Positions 8,206 to 18,153 of a DNA stretch of 21,763 nucleotides are shown piece by piece. Each line of letters starts with the position of its first letter. Positions within the stretch are counted from its first letter, which is position 1. Source of the DNA: Carex sylvatica (lineage: Eukaryota > Streptophyta > Magnoliopsida > Poales > Cyperaceae); assembly GCA_964058845.1 (NCBI GenBank), contig CAXKVR010000165.1, forward strand, positions 1-21,763. Direction: 5' to 3'. Both the position numbers and the translations under genes were made by a program. Under the pieces are notes generated by a model. The model did not search any database. It saw only the letters and a program-made list of their open reading frames with translations, and was not told where the DNA came from.

Positions 8206-11200
8206 TTAAACTGCTATCTGAGCGGGGTCAGAAAGAAACTGAACATTCCGCTCATCCATCAAGTGGTCAGCAACGTAGTGCTTGAGACGCTGACCATTTA
8301 CCTTGAAGGTACCACTTTCCTTGCTCCAGATATCAACTGCTCCGAAAGGGTACACTTTCTCTACCTGAAATGGGCCTGACCATCTTGATTTGAGTTTACC
8401 TGGAAAAATTCTCAATCTAGCATTAAATAAAAGTACAAGATCTCCCTCTTTGAACTGGCGAGGTGAGATGCGTTGGTCGTGCAAGCGCTTCGTCTTTTCC
8501 TTGTAAAACTTCGCATTCTCATACGCATGCAACCTTATTTCCTCTAGCTCATGCAAGTCGAGGACACGCTTTTCTCCAGCTGTAAGCAGGTCCATGTTGA
8601 TCGCTCTCGTGGCCCAGAATGCCTTGTGCTCAATTTCAACGGGAAGGTGGCACGACTTCCCATACACCAGCTTGTAAGGGCTCATGCCAATCGGTGTCTT
8701 GAAGGCGGTGCGGTAGGCCCAGAGTGCATCATGCAGCTTGAAAGCCCAATCCTTCCTCGTCCTTGCGACTGTTTTCTCTAAAATCGACTTGATTTCCCTG
8801 TTAGAAATCTCAGCTTGGCCATTAGTTTGAGGGTGATAAGAAGTGGATACCTTGTGAGTCACCCCATGTCGGCTCAAGAGTTTCGCGAATTGTCGATTGA
8901 TGAAGTGCTTGCCTCCGTCACTGATGACAGCTCGAGGCACACCAAAACGAGGGAAAATGATCTCATTGAAAAACTTTCTTACCGAATTCGAGTCAGCCTT
9001 GCGGCACGCCATGGCCTCAACCCACTTTGATACATAGTCGACTGCCACCAAAATATACTCATTCCCTCGAGAAGATGGGAATGGACCCATGAAATCGATG
9101 CCCCAAACATCAAAAATCTCGACCTCAAGAATAAAGTTGAGAGGCATCTCACTTCGTCTTGTCATGTTTCCAGTTCTTTGGCACCTATCACAAGCTATAA
9201 CAAAAGATCTTGCATCTTTAAAAAGAGAAGGCCAAAAGAAACCAGATTGTAATACCTTGGCAGTGGTCTTAGAGAATGAAGAGTGTCCTCCATAAGCGGA
9301 CGAGTGGCAATGTGCAAGAATAGAATCTGTTTCCTCGGATGGAACACAGCGTCGGAATACGCCATCAACGCCAACCTTGAAGAGATAGGGCTCGTCCCAA
9401 AAGTAGTACTTGGAATCGGACCTCAGTTTCTTCTTCTGTTGGTGGGACATTGTGGCAGGCAAAACTCCAGAGACCAGGTAGTTTGCGATGTCGGCGTACC
9501 AGGGAGCTTGCTGATTGGTCTGGTTGGTGGTTGTACGGTCCGTATGAATTTGTGTACGGTCCGTATGGTGGATTGTGCAGGCCGTATGAACTTCTGTACA
9601 GCCCGTATGGTTGTCGTCCAGATCAGAACTGATTGCAAGGAGTTGTTCATCGGGGAATGAGTCATTGATTGGGAGCTTAGTTGTGGTATCTTCTTCCCAA
9701 TGAAGACGTGACAGATGGTCTGCTACAGAATTTTCGACTCCTTTCGTATCTCTTATCTCAAGATCGAACTCCTGCAAAAGAAGAATCCATCTAATCAGTC
9801 TTGGTTTTGCATCTTTCTTACTTAAAAGGTACCTTAGTGCGGCATGATCTGTGTAGACCACTATCTTCGAGCCCACCAAATATGATCTGAATTTGTCGAG
9901 AGCAAAAACAATGGCGAGAAGCTCCTTTTCGGTTGTGGTGTAGTTCATTTGGGCCGGATCTAGCACCTTGCTAGCATAGTAAATAACACATTGCTTTTTG
10001 TCTTTCCGCTGCCCCAGAACTGCTCCGACTGCATAATCGCTTGCGTCGCACATCAACTCAAATGGTAGTGACCAATCTGGCGGTTGTAAGATAGGTGCAG
10101 AGATAAGAGCTTCCTTTAAACTGCAAAAGGACTTGACACAATCATCAGTGAAAATAAAATCAGAATCTTTAATAAGTAAATTGGTCAAAGGTTTCGCAAT
10201 TTTTGAGAAGTTTTTTATGAAACGGCGATAAAAACCGGCATGTCCAAGAAAACTTCGAACCCCCTTGACATTTGTTGGGATTTCGAGTTTCTCGATTACC
10301 TCAATTTTTGCTTTATCAACCTCTATCTCTCTAGAGGTGATAACATGCCCCAAGACAATTCCTTCTTGGACCATGAAATGACATTTTTCCCAATTGAGGA
10401 CTAAATTGACTTCTTCACATCTCTGCAAAATCTTACACAAGTTAGCCAAACAAGCATCAAAAGAGGTACCGTATACAGAAAAATCATCCATAAAAATTTC
10501 AACTTCTTTCTCAATAAAATCAGAAAAAATAGCCATCATGGCTCTCTGAAAAGTCGCAGGTGCATTGCAAAGACCGAAAGGCATCCTACGGTATGCGTAG
10601 GTACCGTATGGGCATGTGAATGTGGTCTTCTCTTGATCCTGCGGGTGAATGGGAATCTGAAAGAAACCTGAATAACCATCAAGATAACAAAAATATGAGT
10701 GGTTAGCAAGCCTCTCAAGGAGTTGATCAACAAATGGCAAGGGAAAGTGATCCTTGCGTGTAGCCGCGTTGAGCTTCCGATAATCTATGCACATCCTCCA
10801 ACCGGTTGCAACGCGCGTTTGAATCATCTCTTCTTTCTCATTTTTCACCACTGTTGCTCCTCCTTTCTTGGGAACCACATGGACGGGACTCACCCATTTG
10901 CTGTCAGAAATCGGGTAGATGATACCTGCTTCATAAAGTTTTAAAATTTCTTTCTTTACTACCTCTTTTAGATTCGGGTTGAGCCGTCTTTGGTGTTCAA
11001 CTGAAGCCTTGTGGTCGTCTTCTAGCAAGATCCTGTGTGTGCAAGTGGTTGGATCGATCCCCTTCAAGTCATTGATAGAATACCCAATCGCGCTTTTGTG
11101 GGTTCTCAACTTCTCCATGAGCTTGGCGGTCTGGTCAGGGGTCAACCCTGCATTCACAATGACAGGACATGTCTTTTCTGAGTCAAGGAATTCGTACCTG

Positions 11201-13854
11201 AGAGTGGCTGGGAGAGGTTTTAATTCGGGAGTGGTCTGTGCTGTCTGGCTTGTTGTACGGGCCGTATGGATTTCGTGCGGACCGTATGCCTCAGCTTCAG
11301 ACTGGCCTTTTGGTTCCTTCTCAATCTCCAGCTTCTCTGTTTTAAATTCGTCTGTTGTACGGTCCGTATGATCTGTGTACGGCCCGTACGGAAAATCTTC
11401 CAGACAGACAGGTGTCATGTCTGCTGCGCAAATTCTCTCAAGATCGCCTGTTTCAGCCTGCAAATCAGATAAAAAATCAGAATGATACCTTAGAGAATTG
11501 TTGATTTGCTCCATTAACTTCTCTTCAACTAATTCATCAATCACATCGACCATATAACACGATTCGGGTTGAGCGGGATACTTCATTGCTCGGTCGATTT
11601 GAAAGTGAACTTTCTCATCTCCAATGTTCAAGGTTAAAGTCTCATTTTTCACATCGATTAGCGCCCCGGCGGTTCTCAAAAACGGCCGTCCTAGAATAAT
11701 AGGGACCTCCTTGTCTTCCTCCATTTCCATCACAACAAAATCACCAGGCACATAGAACTTACCGACTCGAACCGGTACATCCTCCACTATGCCAAGTGGT
11801 AGTCTCACCGAAGAATCCGCAAGTTGTAAAGTCATCCGTGTAGGTCTAAGCTCGCCTACACCCATTCGTTCGAAGATAGTTCGCGGCATGAGACTCACAC
11901 TAGCCCCCAAATCGCATAAAGCTTGTCGGATGGTTGCTTTGCCAATCGTGCATGGAATGGAAAATTTACCCGGATCTCCTAATTTCGGTGGAAGTTCATT
12001 TCTCAGGATAGCACTGCATTGTTCAGTCAATTTCACCGTCTCATGCCCCCCCAAGCTTCGTTTATTGGATAGGATATCTTTGAGAAACTTAGCATAGGTT
12101 GGCATTTGGGTCAAAGCCTCGGTAAATGGAATGGTAATGTGCAATTGCTTGAGAACTCCAAGAAAGTTTGAGAATTGTTCATTGAGTCGGGTTTCGGCTA
12201 GTCTCTGTGGAAATGGTACTGGTGGCCGGTAGGGCGGTGGTTTCTCGGTCACCTTCTTTTTCTGTTTATCAGTTTCATTCGGTACGGGCCGTACGGGATT
12301 TGTACGGACCGTATGGTCTGTTGTCTCAGTCACAACCTCAATCGGATCAGGCTTTGACTGTTCAGAAATCGCAGGGGGTGTTGGTACGGGCCGTATGGGA
12401 TTCGTACGGACCGTATGATCGACTTCTGGCTCGACAGGTATTGCTGGTCCTTGGTACTGTGTCCCACTTCGCAATGTTACCGCTTTGGCCTCTCCCCTAG
12501 GGTTAATCTCTGGTTGGCTTGGTAGCATCCCAGGTTGTGGTGGTGCAGTTTGGCTCCCACTTTGAGGTTTGTTTTGGGCCAAACTTGCCAGTTGAGCACT
12601 AATCGTTTGCATCTGTTCGTAAAGCATTTGATTCATCTTCCCTTGTTCATGCATGAAGTTTTCTACTGCAGGGGCAACATAGGGCTTAGATGGTCCAGAA
12701 TATGGTGGTCGGTTGTTTGAGTTATTGAATGCAGCATTGTTGTAGAAGTTGCGGTTGTTGTTGTTGTTGCTGCCAGAAGGGTTGTTGTTGAATTGTGTGG
12801 GATTGTTTTGCTTCCACCTCCAATTCTGTTGTTCAATCGGATCCTTGGAATAGGTTCGGCTGAAAGGAGGTTTTGGGAAGTAGGATGGTTCACTGTTGAG
12901 AGAGTTAACTTGCTCGGGCCCTTCATCCCTTTGCGCAAGCGGGCAATTCTCATACTCGTGCCCCTCGTCTCCACACATAACACAAGGCTGTGGTTGCTGA
13001 TTACCGAGTGCTTTGACACTCATCTTGTCAAAAGCCTTCTGCATGGCGTCAAACTTGGCGGTGAGAGCTGTGATCTGATCGAGCTCAAGTCGGCCTCCTC
13101 CAGTAGCTCGATTGCCCTCTCGGCCGGACCACTGTTGGTTAGTCGCCATATTGTCGATTAAGTTCATTGCTTCAGTAGCGTCTCGATCCATGAGAGCTCC
13201 ACCTGCAACTGCATCTACAGAAGTACGAGTGGTATCAGTTAAACCAGCATAAAAAGACTGAATAAGTAACCATTCGGGAATACCATGATGTGGGCAAGAG
13301 TATTGCAATTCCCTAAATCTTTCCCAGGCCTCATTCAGTGGTTCATCAGACCTTTGTTTGAAACTGGTCAGTTGGGTCCTAACCTTGGCAGTTCTTTTAT
13401 GGGGGAAAAATCTGGTCAAAAACAGTTTGGACAATTCCCTCCAAGTGGTGATTGAATCCCTTGGTAATGACCCTAACCATTTCTTGGCTTTATCCCTAAG
13501 AGTAAAAGGAAATAAAGCAAGTCTAATATAATCAGCTGTTGCGCCATTAATTTTAATGGTGGCACAGCATTCAAGGAAGGTTTGAACATGGGCATGCGGA
13601 TCCTCATGATCCATGCCATGGAATGTGTTTTGCTGCACGATGTTGACAACTCCCGGATTAAAGTTGGGTTGGTTGCCGACAATCCTTGGCAATCGGATTG
13701 CTCCTCTAACATCTCCAGCTCGCGGGACATTGAACTCTCGCAACGTCCTTGGCGCATAGTTTGCTCCTTCGTCATCAGAGTATTGATCCTCGTTGGGTTG
13801 ACCTTGTCCAGTACCCTCGTTGAGTGGATCCTGTTCAGCACCGTGGTTGTTCAT
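8206..13854 (-). CDS. gag-pol: gag-pol polyprotein, Athila-type Ty3/gypsy
   Basis: One uninterrupted 1882-residue frame with ATG at 13854. Gag lies at about 83-207 ([16 protein letters not shown]), with a CCHC zinc knuckle at 291-304 ([14 protein letters not shown]). The aspartic protease has CDLGAS at 647-652, with DLG where DTG or DSG is usual, and ILGRPF at 720-725. Reverse transcriptase (about 965-1165) has YRKLNA and FMDD at 1121-1124. RNase H (about 1262-1385) keeps D1270, a TEKE glutamate, D1336 and D1379. Integrase has an H1517/H1524/C1555/C1558 zinc finger, D1587-D1646-E1682 (35 residues between the last two) and a GPF motif at 1827-1829. All key residues are present. Gag and pol share one frame, so maturation should be by protease. 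Palindrome units sit in the linkers at about 479-525, 822-868 and 1415-1442. Confidence 0.97.
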   Translation of the reverse strand: MNNHGAEQDPLNEGTGQGQPNEDQYSDDEGANYAPRTLREFNVPRAGDVRGAIRLPRIVGNQPNFNPGVVNIVQQNTFHGMDHEDPHAHVQTFLECCATIKINGATADYIRLALFPFTLRDKAKKWLGSLPRDSITTWRELSKLFLTRFFPHKRTAKVRTQLTSFKQRSDEPLNEAWERFRELQYSCPHHGIPEWLLIQSFYAGLTDTTRTSVDAVAGGALMDRDATEAMNLIDNMATNQQWSGREGNRATGGGRLELDQITALTAKFDAMQKAFDKMSVKALGNQQPQPCVMCGDEGHEYENCPLAQRDEGPEQVNSLNSEPSYFPKPPFSRTYSKDPIEQQNWRWKQNNPTQFNNNPSGSNNNNNRNFYNNAAFNNSNNRPPYSGPSKPYVAPAVENFMHEQGKMNQMLYEQMQTISAQLASLAQNKPQSGSQTAPPQPGMLPSQPEINPRGEAKAVTLRSGTQYQGPAIPVEPEVDHTVRTNPIRPVPTPPAISEQSKPDPIEVVTETTDHTVRTNPVRPVPNETDKQKKKVTEKPPPYRPPVPFPQRLAETRLNEQFSNFLGVLKQLHITIPFTEALTQMPTYAKFLKDILSNKRSLGGHETVKLTEQCSAILRNELPPKLGDPGKFSIPCTIGKATIRQALCDLGASVSLMPRTIFERMGVGELRPTRMTLQLADSSVRLPLGIVEDVPVRVGKFYVPGDFVVMEMEEDKEVPIILGRPFLRTAGALIDVKNETLTLNIGDEKVHFQIDRAMKYPAQPESCYMVDVIDELVEEKLMEQINNSLRYHSDFLSDLQAETGDLERICAADMTPVCLEDFPYGPYTDHTDRTTDEFKTEKLEIEKEPKGQSEAEAYGPHEIHTARTTSQTAQTTPELKPLPATLRYEFLDSEKTCPVIVNAGLTPDQTAKLMEKLRTHKSAIGYSINDLKGIDPTTCTHRILLEDDHKASVEHQRRLNPNLKEVVKKEILKLYEAGIIYPISDSKWVSPVHVVPKKGGATVVKNEKEEMIQTRVATGWRMCIDYRKLNAATRKDHFPLPFVDQLLERLANHSYFCYLDGYSGFFQIPIHPQDQEKTTFTCPYGTYAYRRMPFGLCNAPATFQRAMMAIFSDFIEKEVEIFMDDFSVYGTSFDACLANLCKILQRCEEVNLVLNWEKCHFMVQEGIVLGHVITSREIEVDKAKIEVIEKLEIPTNVKGVRSFLGHAGFYRRFIKNFSKIAKPLTNLLIKDSDFIFTDDCVKSFCSLKEALISAPILQPPDWSLPFELMCDASDYAVGAVLGQRKDKKQCVIYYASKVLDPAQMNYTTTEKELLAIVFALDKFRSYLVGSKIVVYTDHAALRYLLSKKDAKPRLIRWILLLQEFDLEIRDTKGVENSVADHLSRLHWEEDTTTKLPINDSFPDEQLLAISSDLDDNHTGCTEVHTACTIHHTDRTQIHTDRTTTNQTNQQAPWYADIANYLVSGVLPATMSHQQKKKLRSDSKYYFWDEPYLFKVGVDGVFRRCVPSEETDSILAHCHSSAYGGHSSFSKTTAKVLQSGFFWPSLFKDARSFVIACDRCQRTGNMTRRSEMPLNFILEVEIFDVWGIDFMGPFPSSRGNEYILVAVDYVSKWVEAMACRKADSNSVRKFFNEIIFPRFGVPRAVISDGGKHFINRQFAKLLSRHGVTHKVSTSYHPQTNGQAEISNREIKSILEKTVARTRKDWAFKLHDALWAYRTAFKTPIGMSPYKLVYGKSCHLPVEIEHKAFWATRAINMDLLTAGEKRVLDLHELEEIRLHAYENAKFYKEKTKRLHDQRISPRQFKEGDLVLLFNARLRIFPGKLKSRWSGPFQVEKVYPFGAVDIWSKESGTFKVNGQRLKHYVADHLMDERNVQFLSDPAQIAV
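9534..9607. repeat. four-unit palindrome array in pol (RNase H-integrase linker)
   Basis: Units begin at 9534, 9555, 9576 and 9597, spaced exactly 21 bp. Two are exact and two have one or two mismatches. Being a multiple of three, the spacing gives protein heptads ([28 protein letters not shown]) at residues 1416-1443. Confidence 0.9.
11256..11286. repeat. palindrome pair in pol (protease-RT linker, a)
   Basis: Units at 11256-11266 (exact) and 11276-11286 (one mismatch), spaced 20 bp, so the two units are read in different frames (YGP and TAR). Confidence 0.9.
11358..11388. repeat. palindrome pair in pol (protease-RT linker, b)
   Basis: Two exact units at 11358-11368 and 11378-11388, spaced 20 bp. 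They start 102 bp from the preceding pair and are read as YGP and TDR. Confidence 0.9.
12283..12313. repeat. palindrome pair in gag-pol (knuckle-protease linker, a)
   Basis: Two exact units at 12283-12293 and 12303-12313, spaced 20 bp, read as TVRTN and RPVP. Confidence 0.9.
12385..12415. repeat. palindrome pair in gag-pol (knuckle-protease linker, b)
   Basis: Two exact units at 12385-12395 and 12405-12415, spaced 20 bp. The protein reads TVRTN and RPVP again, 34 residues from the other copy, so the pair and its flank look duplicated. Confidence 0.9.
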
Positions 13855-14114
13855 TTTGCTTTGTTCTGGATCTGTCTGGCCTCTGTTGTCGGTTTGTACG
13901 GCCTGTATGAATTTTGTACGGGCCGTACGGAGAGGTGACAGATGTGGTGGTGCTGGAACAAATGAGTTGGAGGTTTGCCCTTTGCTTCTGAGATGGTAGT
14001 AGTTCTTGGGCAGTGATTCTTCCAGTATGTTCCTGCAAAGATGAAATATGAAAAATTAAAATTAAAATCTAGAATCAAGCAAAAATAAGAAAAAGTATAG
14101 AATTTTAGTTGCCG
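13855..14114 (-). other. 5' leader between primer site and gag
   Basis: The leader is about 260 nt and AT-rich near the primer site. It contains a strong splice-acceptor-like stretch (TTTCATCTTTGCAG, AG at 14034-14033) and a palindrome pair at 13897-13927. A longer minus-strand frame crossing it into the LTR shows no domain. Confidence 0.55.
13897..13927. repeat. palindrome pair in the 5' leader
   Basis: Units at 13897-13907 (one mismatch) and 13917-13927 (exact), spaced 20 bp. The nearer edge is about 43 nt upstream of the gag start codon. Confidence 0.9.
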
Positions 14115-14132
14115 TCCCCGGCAACGGCGCCA
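14115..14132 (-). other. primer binding site, tRNA-Asp
   Basis: On the minus strand TGGCGCCGTTGCCGGGGA is complementary over 18 nt to the 3' end of plant tRNA-Asp (recalled, not searched). It lies six nt after the 5' LTR. This is the usual primer for Athila-type elements. Confidence 0.93.
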
Positions 14133-14138
14133 AAAACT

Positions 14139-15603
14139 TGATCGCACGAGAATATGCCAAAAAGTCTCAGTATAGCAAGCTATACTTTTTAAACCTTTGT
14201 TATACTCTGTCAATTCAGATAGCAAGTGCACTATCCTGTCGTTGAGTATGCTCAGGTATCGATCCACAGGGACGGAATAAAAACACTAGACTTATCCTAA
14301 AATCACTTAAGATTCTAGAAGTGAGAGAAATTGGTTTGGTTTTAGTTCTAACAATTCTACTAATTAAAAGACAGTAAAAGATAATTAAAGTTGTTTTCAA
14401 TTGATAAAAGGGCGTTTCCAGGGTTCAGATTTCATTTCTGTTCAGTCTCAAGGCGTACGGCCCGTACAGATTCCCGTACGGTCCGTATGGCACCTCAAGT
14501 TAATGCTGCAGCTACTGTTTCCTGTGTTGATACTGTGTTTAGGGTTTCTTTTGACCAGATCTAGATACCTAACCTCAACTTTCGCATTTTGGCCTAATAC
14601 CCGATTACCGGACTCAAGTACTTCCCTCTTAGATGCGTTAAACCTCAACTTTCGCATTTTGGCCTAATTTATCTAAGTTATTTGTTAGTTTACTAAAAGT
14701 ATCCAAGGACTTTCGCCTCAAGGAAAGTTTCGCCTTTCGGGTACTCCTTGGTTTCACCCTACTTCATATACTTTATTCGGTTGGAATGAATTTCATAGAC
14801 TTGGCTCCACACTTAGATGTGCGCATTCATCTAACGGGATGACTAATCAGATTCAAGCAAGCACAAATAGAGCAATAAAAATACTACATAACAAAGTAAA
14901 AACCAAGCGTTCAACACAAAATCATAGTAGCATACAAGCAAAACTAAACTAGAAACTACATCTTACCCCTAGAAACTAAGTAAATTAGCTACTCATATTC
15001 ATGAGATAGCACAAATAACAAGAAATAAAAGAGTTCATGATAAAACAGTGGAAAATCCGAAGATCCGTGGAAAACTCGCGTTCTTCCCTTCTCTTCTTCT
15101 TTTCCTCTTGTCCAAAACCTAGCAAGGATCAATGATAGAATGAATGATCCGAAAGTTATTGATTGATTAGCTATTAATCCTCTTTCCTGCTGTGGAATAT
15201 CTCCTTTAATGCCCCAGATCACGCCTCCAGGGGTTTCCTTTTCGGCTCCTCAAATTGTGCTCAATTCAGATTCCAGCTGGATTTTCCGAATCAGCTTTGT
15301 ACGGCCCGTACAGGATCCCGTACGGTCCGTATGCCTGGGCTTTGACTTGGAGACTTTGTGCCTCTGTTGTGGATCCTTCTGTGTGGTTGGGCAGTTCTTG
15401 TACGGCCCGCACAGAATATCATACAGGCCGTATGAAAAGTTGTCAGAACCAGTTTTTCGCCCTTTTTCCTGCAAAATACCAAACAAAACATAGCAGTATC
15501 ACATTTCATCAAAATATAAGTAAAAAGTCCACATTAATAGGCTTTAAAGCACAGGTTTCATTGTAAATTAGGGCCATAATTCAGATATAATATAGAGATA
15601 TCA
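14139..15603 (-). repeat. 5' LTR of the Athila-type element
   Basis: This LTR is 1465 bp, the same length as the other copy and offset from it by 10,549 bp. It should hold the element's promoter and transcription start. The TATA box and start site could not be placed with confidence. One of the three differences alters a palindrome unit at 15422-15432 (TACAGGCCGTA). Confidence 0.95.
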
Positions 15604-15608
15604 ATGAT
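15604..15608. repeat. target site duplication ATGAT, right
   Basis: Directly follows the right LTR and matches 3585-3589. Confidence 0.95.
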
Positions 15609-15749
15609 AATATAATTTATGTTGAAGAAAATAAAAATAAAAATATGTTAATTAGAAACTTATAATTTTGTAAAAAATACACAAGTCTATTTATTTCTGA
15701 AATTTCACTCCACCAATTAAAATATTAATTATATAAGATGAAATCTATG

Positions 15750-15750
<1 letters not shown>

Positions 15751-15785
<35 letters not shown>
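15751..15785. repeat. (TA)n microsatellite
   Basis: About 17 TA units in a row, within the AT-rich right arm of the CACTA-like element. Confidence 0.95.
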
Positions 15786-15787
<2 letters not shown>

Positions 15788-15980
15788 CTGATGAAAAGTT
15801 GAGGTTTCTATCAGTTAAACCAGGAGAGGGCCTTCCAAAGCCTAGCTTGTGTTGCATTGGCACATTCAATTTTATAACTTAATTTTTAACTTAATTTAAT
15901 TTATAACTTGTCATGTAATAATTTAATTTTTACATTACTAAATTTATAAGTTAGTATAATAAATTACTGGAGAATTACAA

Positions 15981-16176
15981 ACATTGACTGTTTTTTTTAA
16001 AAACAGTCGATGTTGGTTATCAGCATTGACGATTTTTAAAGCGTCAGTGTTGACAACCAATACTGACTCTTTAAAAACAGTCGATGTTGGTAAATTTACT
16101 GACTCTTTAGTTTGGAGCCGTCAGTGTTGGATCATTTACTGACTGTTTTGTTTTTAATTTTCGGAACCGTCAGTGA
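15981..16176. repeat. CACTA subterminal palindromic repeats (right)
   Basis: About four dyads of the same GTCAGTGTTG / CAATACTGAC type as the left arm, more diverged and less regular, with TTTAAAAACAGTC links. Confidence 0.65.
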
Positions 16177-16606
16177 TTTTGTTCCAAATATAGATACAAA
16201 GAGTTAAGTAAGATAGATGAAAGGTACGAGTTCAGATCCAGTGTGGTATCATACCGTGTAGAATGAGATCTGTTTTTAATCTTGTAAAATTTCAAATTGG
16301 ATCTTTTTATAATTCAAATAGAAACTGTTTTGCTTTTATAAAAATATATAAACATATGTGCTTGTTAATATTTTATAAGAAGCTTAAACTTGAAAACTTC
16401 TGAAATCATACAAAAAAATTAAAAATTATTGCATCAACCATGCAAAAAATGTGTACAAGTAATGAAAAAATCGATTAAATAATAATCTATATATCAACTG
16501 TGCATGAGGTGACAAAAAATCATTCTAATTAAAACAAAGTCTCTGATACCACCGACATGAATTAACTCAATTCAAATTTCAAATATATTAATTTCCACTT
16601 GATATA

Positions 16607-16781
16607 CAAAAATCTTAACAAAAAATGATTTTCAAATCATACAATAGTATGGAAATAACTTAATAAATAAATAAAACCTTGAGTATTTTTTTTAAGTGCT
16701 ACAATGACGATTTCCAAAAAAAATTATCAAAAATCTTATGCAAAAATCTTACCAAAAAATGATTTCTAAACCATACAACAG
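16607..16781. repeat. 41-bp direct repeat in the right arm
   Basis: The block at 16607-16647 (CAAAAATCTTAACAAAAAATG onward to ACAATAG) recurs at 16741-16781 with a few changes. It precedes an outer subterminal dyad and may reflect local duplication. Confidence 0.7.
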
Positions 16782-16792
16782 TTGAAAAAAAA

Positions 16793-16842
16793 ATACTGAC
16801 TGTTTTAACAAAAACAGTCGGTGTTGGCTGCCAACGCTGACT
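16793..16842. repeat. outer CACTA-type dyad
   Basis: One more dyad, CAGTCGGTGTTGGC facing CCAACGCTGAC, preceded by ATACTGACTG, 620 bp away from the main right cluster. Confidence 0.6.
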
Positions 16843-16876
16843 ATTTTTTATATTTGGAGCCGTGGGTGATTTTGGA

Positions 16877-17330
16877 TCAGCGCCGCTGTGAATTTCATTT
16901 CGTGGGTTTGTAACTCAAAATTTCGATCATCCGAAGCATTTCCCTCTGCGCCAAAAATAAATCTCGATCCACTACCCCCAAATCCTCCCGCCTCCCTGCC
17001 TCCTCTCCTCTCCTTTTCGATCACCTCTAGACCAAAACCCTTCCCGCCTCTATGCTCAATCCCCACCTCTCCGCCTCGACTTTACTCCTGCCCCTCTGCC
17101 TCTTCGACCTTACGGCTGCGGCAGCGCGACTTTGGTTGGTGACCACACTGTTCCCTCTTCTCCACTCTGGCGGTACTCTCTATCCGTCTGTGGAGCTCTG
17201 TCAGTCAAGGAAAGTCTCATCTCTCTCTCTCTCTCTCTATCACTTTCTGGTACGTACTAAGGCTTGACTTTAATTGGGAATTTTGCAAGATTCTTGAACA
17301 AATTAAGGAAAATTTGAGAAACTGATAGAA
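16877..17330 (+). other. C/T-rich, 5'UTR-like segment of unknown origin
   Basis: GC content rises sharply here and the plus strand is rich in CCTCTCC runs, with a (CT)10 tract at about 17221-17239 and a donor-like CTG/GTACGT at about 17248. This looks like the first exon or leader of a plant gene, perhaps a captured fragment. Overlapping plus-strand frames at 16888-17142 and 17052-17267 are Pro/Ser/Leu-rich and show no domain, so no coding region is claimed. Confidence 0.35.
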
Positions 17331-17344
17331 CATGACAGAAATGG

Positions 17345-17464
17345 CGAAATTCAAGGAGAAGAGTGAAACTCAACTAATTTTACATGAAACCCATTTTTCT
17401 TTGACAGAAATGTCTGTAGGTAGTGGTAGCGGTAGGTCAAACTATTCTCAGACGATGTGGTACA
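17345..17464 (-). pseudogene. probable gag remnant, distal part
   Basis: On the minus strand, the frame of the gag remnant at 19430 onward can be followed across the hAT insertion after removing one target duplication. Several stops interrupt it and the similarity is weak (a Pro/Leu-rich stretch followed by a Lys/Trp/Cys patch). It fits the region before the zinc knuckle in plant gag proteins but may be chance. Confidence 0.35.
17457..17464. repeat. target site duplication GTGGTACA, left
   Basis: Identical to 19422-19429. Eight bases is the duplication size made by hAT transposases. Confidence 0.95.
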
Positions 17465-17640
17465 TAGGGGTGTTCAAACGGTTGGTTCGGATAAAATCGA
17501 AGTTTAATATCCAAACTAAACTTTTATTTCGGTTTTCAAAATTGAACCGAACCTAACCGTTAAGCCCATCAACCGATTAAGAACCGAACCGAACAAACCG
17601 AATTAAACTTTTGTTTGTTCAGTTCAAACCGAAGTAAACA
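17465..17640. repeat. hAT left terminal and subterminal repeats
   Basis: The terminal repeat TAGGGGTGTTCA is followed by repeated GGTTCGG, GAACCGAACC and AACCGATT words in both orientations. These are likely transposase binding sites by analogy with other hAT elements. Confidence 0.75.
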
Positions 17641-18153
17641 TTTTGGATTACAATAAGTGCCTCAAAATGACAAGTACACATTCTTTTTTTTACTAAAGCC
17701 CGTAGGCATTCATTAAAACAACCAAATCCATTACATTATTTGTGTCATAAATATGATAACAAATTATAATCATAAAAAATAATCACAAGCAAATACCAAA
17801 AAAACTCCATTGCAGCTGACAACGTTACTGCCTTGCTGGTGGCCTGGAGCAAAAGTACTTCCAATTTATAGAAACCCCTCAAAAGTTACTAAATTACCTC
17901 ATGAAAACCCCCATATGAATAATAAAAGACAACAAAAGTCTACAAAAATACAACACGGCATATCATATAACTAAACAAAATAACTAAACTCTACACATTA
18001 TATCATATAACTAAACTAACTAAACATAACATGGAAAAAACTGAAATATCACATACCAGAATAAGAAAAGATAATAAGAGGTGCCTGCATCAAGATATAT
18101 TATTTGTGAAGCCGACTAGAGAGTACTCTACAGGTACCATTATTCATGCATAC

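Larger units (their letters stand above)
3590..15603 (-). mobile_element. complete Athila-type Ty3/gypsy LTR retrotransposon
   Basis: The element is 12,014 bp and reads on the minus strand. In order it has the 5' LTR (15603-14139), a tRNA-Asp primer binding site, a leader, one gag-pol frame (13854-8206), a spacer, an ATHILA-ORF1-like gene (7339-6005), a 3' region, a polypurine-like tract and the 3' LTR (5054-3590). The gag-PR-RT-RNaseH-IN order marks Ty3/gypsy. The tRNA-Asp site, the DLGAS protease motif and the extra gene after pol point to the Athila lineage. Both frames are open and the LTRs differ at three sites, so it looks recent and possibly autonomous. Confidence 0.95.
15609..16876. 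mobile_element. CACTA-like DNA transposon, right arm
   Basis: The arm begins with the rest of tandem repeat copy 2 (to about 15671), then AT-rich sequence, a (TA)n tract and subterminal-type palindromes at 15981-16176 and 16793-16842. The same TTTGGAGCCGT and GTGATTTTG words recur in both clusters. No inverted CACTAGTAC terminus was found, so the outer boundary given is only where the repeats stop. Confidence 0.5.

Noticed and set aside
9534..9607. CRISPR-like array
   Set aside because: The repeats are 11-bp palindromes at 21-bp steps inside a plant pol gene, far shorter than CRISPR repeats and spacers.
10585..10612. Possible further palindrome unit in RT (TACGGTATGCGTAGG...)
   Set aside because: It encodes the conserved [13 protein letters not shown] region of RT and does not fit TACGGNCCGTA.
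13851..14267. 138-codon minus-strand frame across leader and LTR
   Set aside because: It runs through the primer site and AT-rich leader and ends beside the true gag start. No domain is seen.
16888..17267. Two overlapping plus-strand frames in the C/T-rich block
   Set aside because: Low-complexity Pro/Ser/Leu proteins that follow from base composition. Neither continues into a supported exon.
17332..17556. 74-codon plus-strand frame running into the hAT element
   Set aside because: It crosses the hAT left terminus into repeat sequence and has no domain. The opposite strand better fits a gag remnant.
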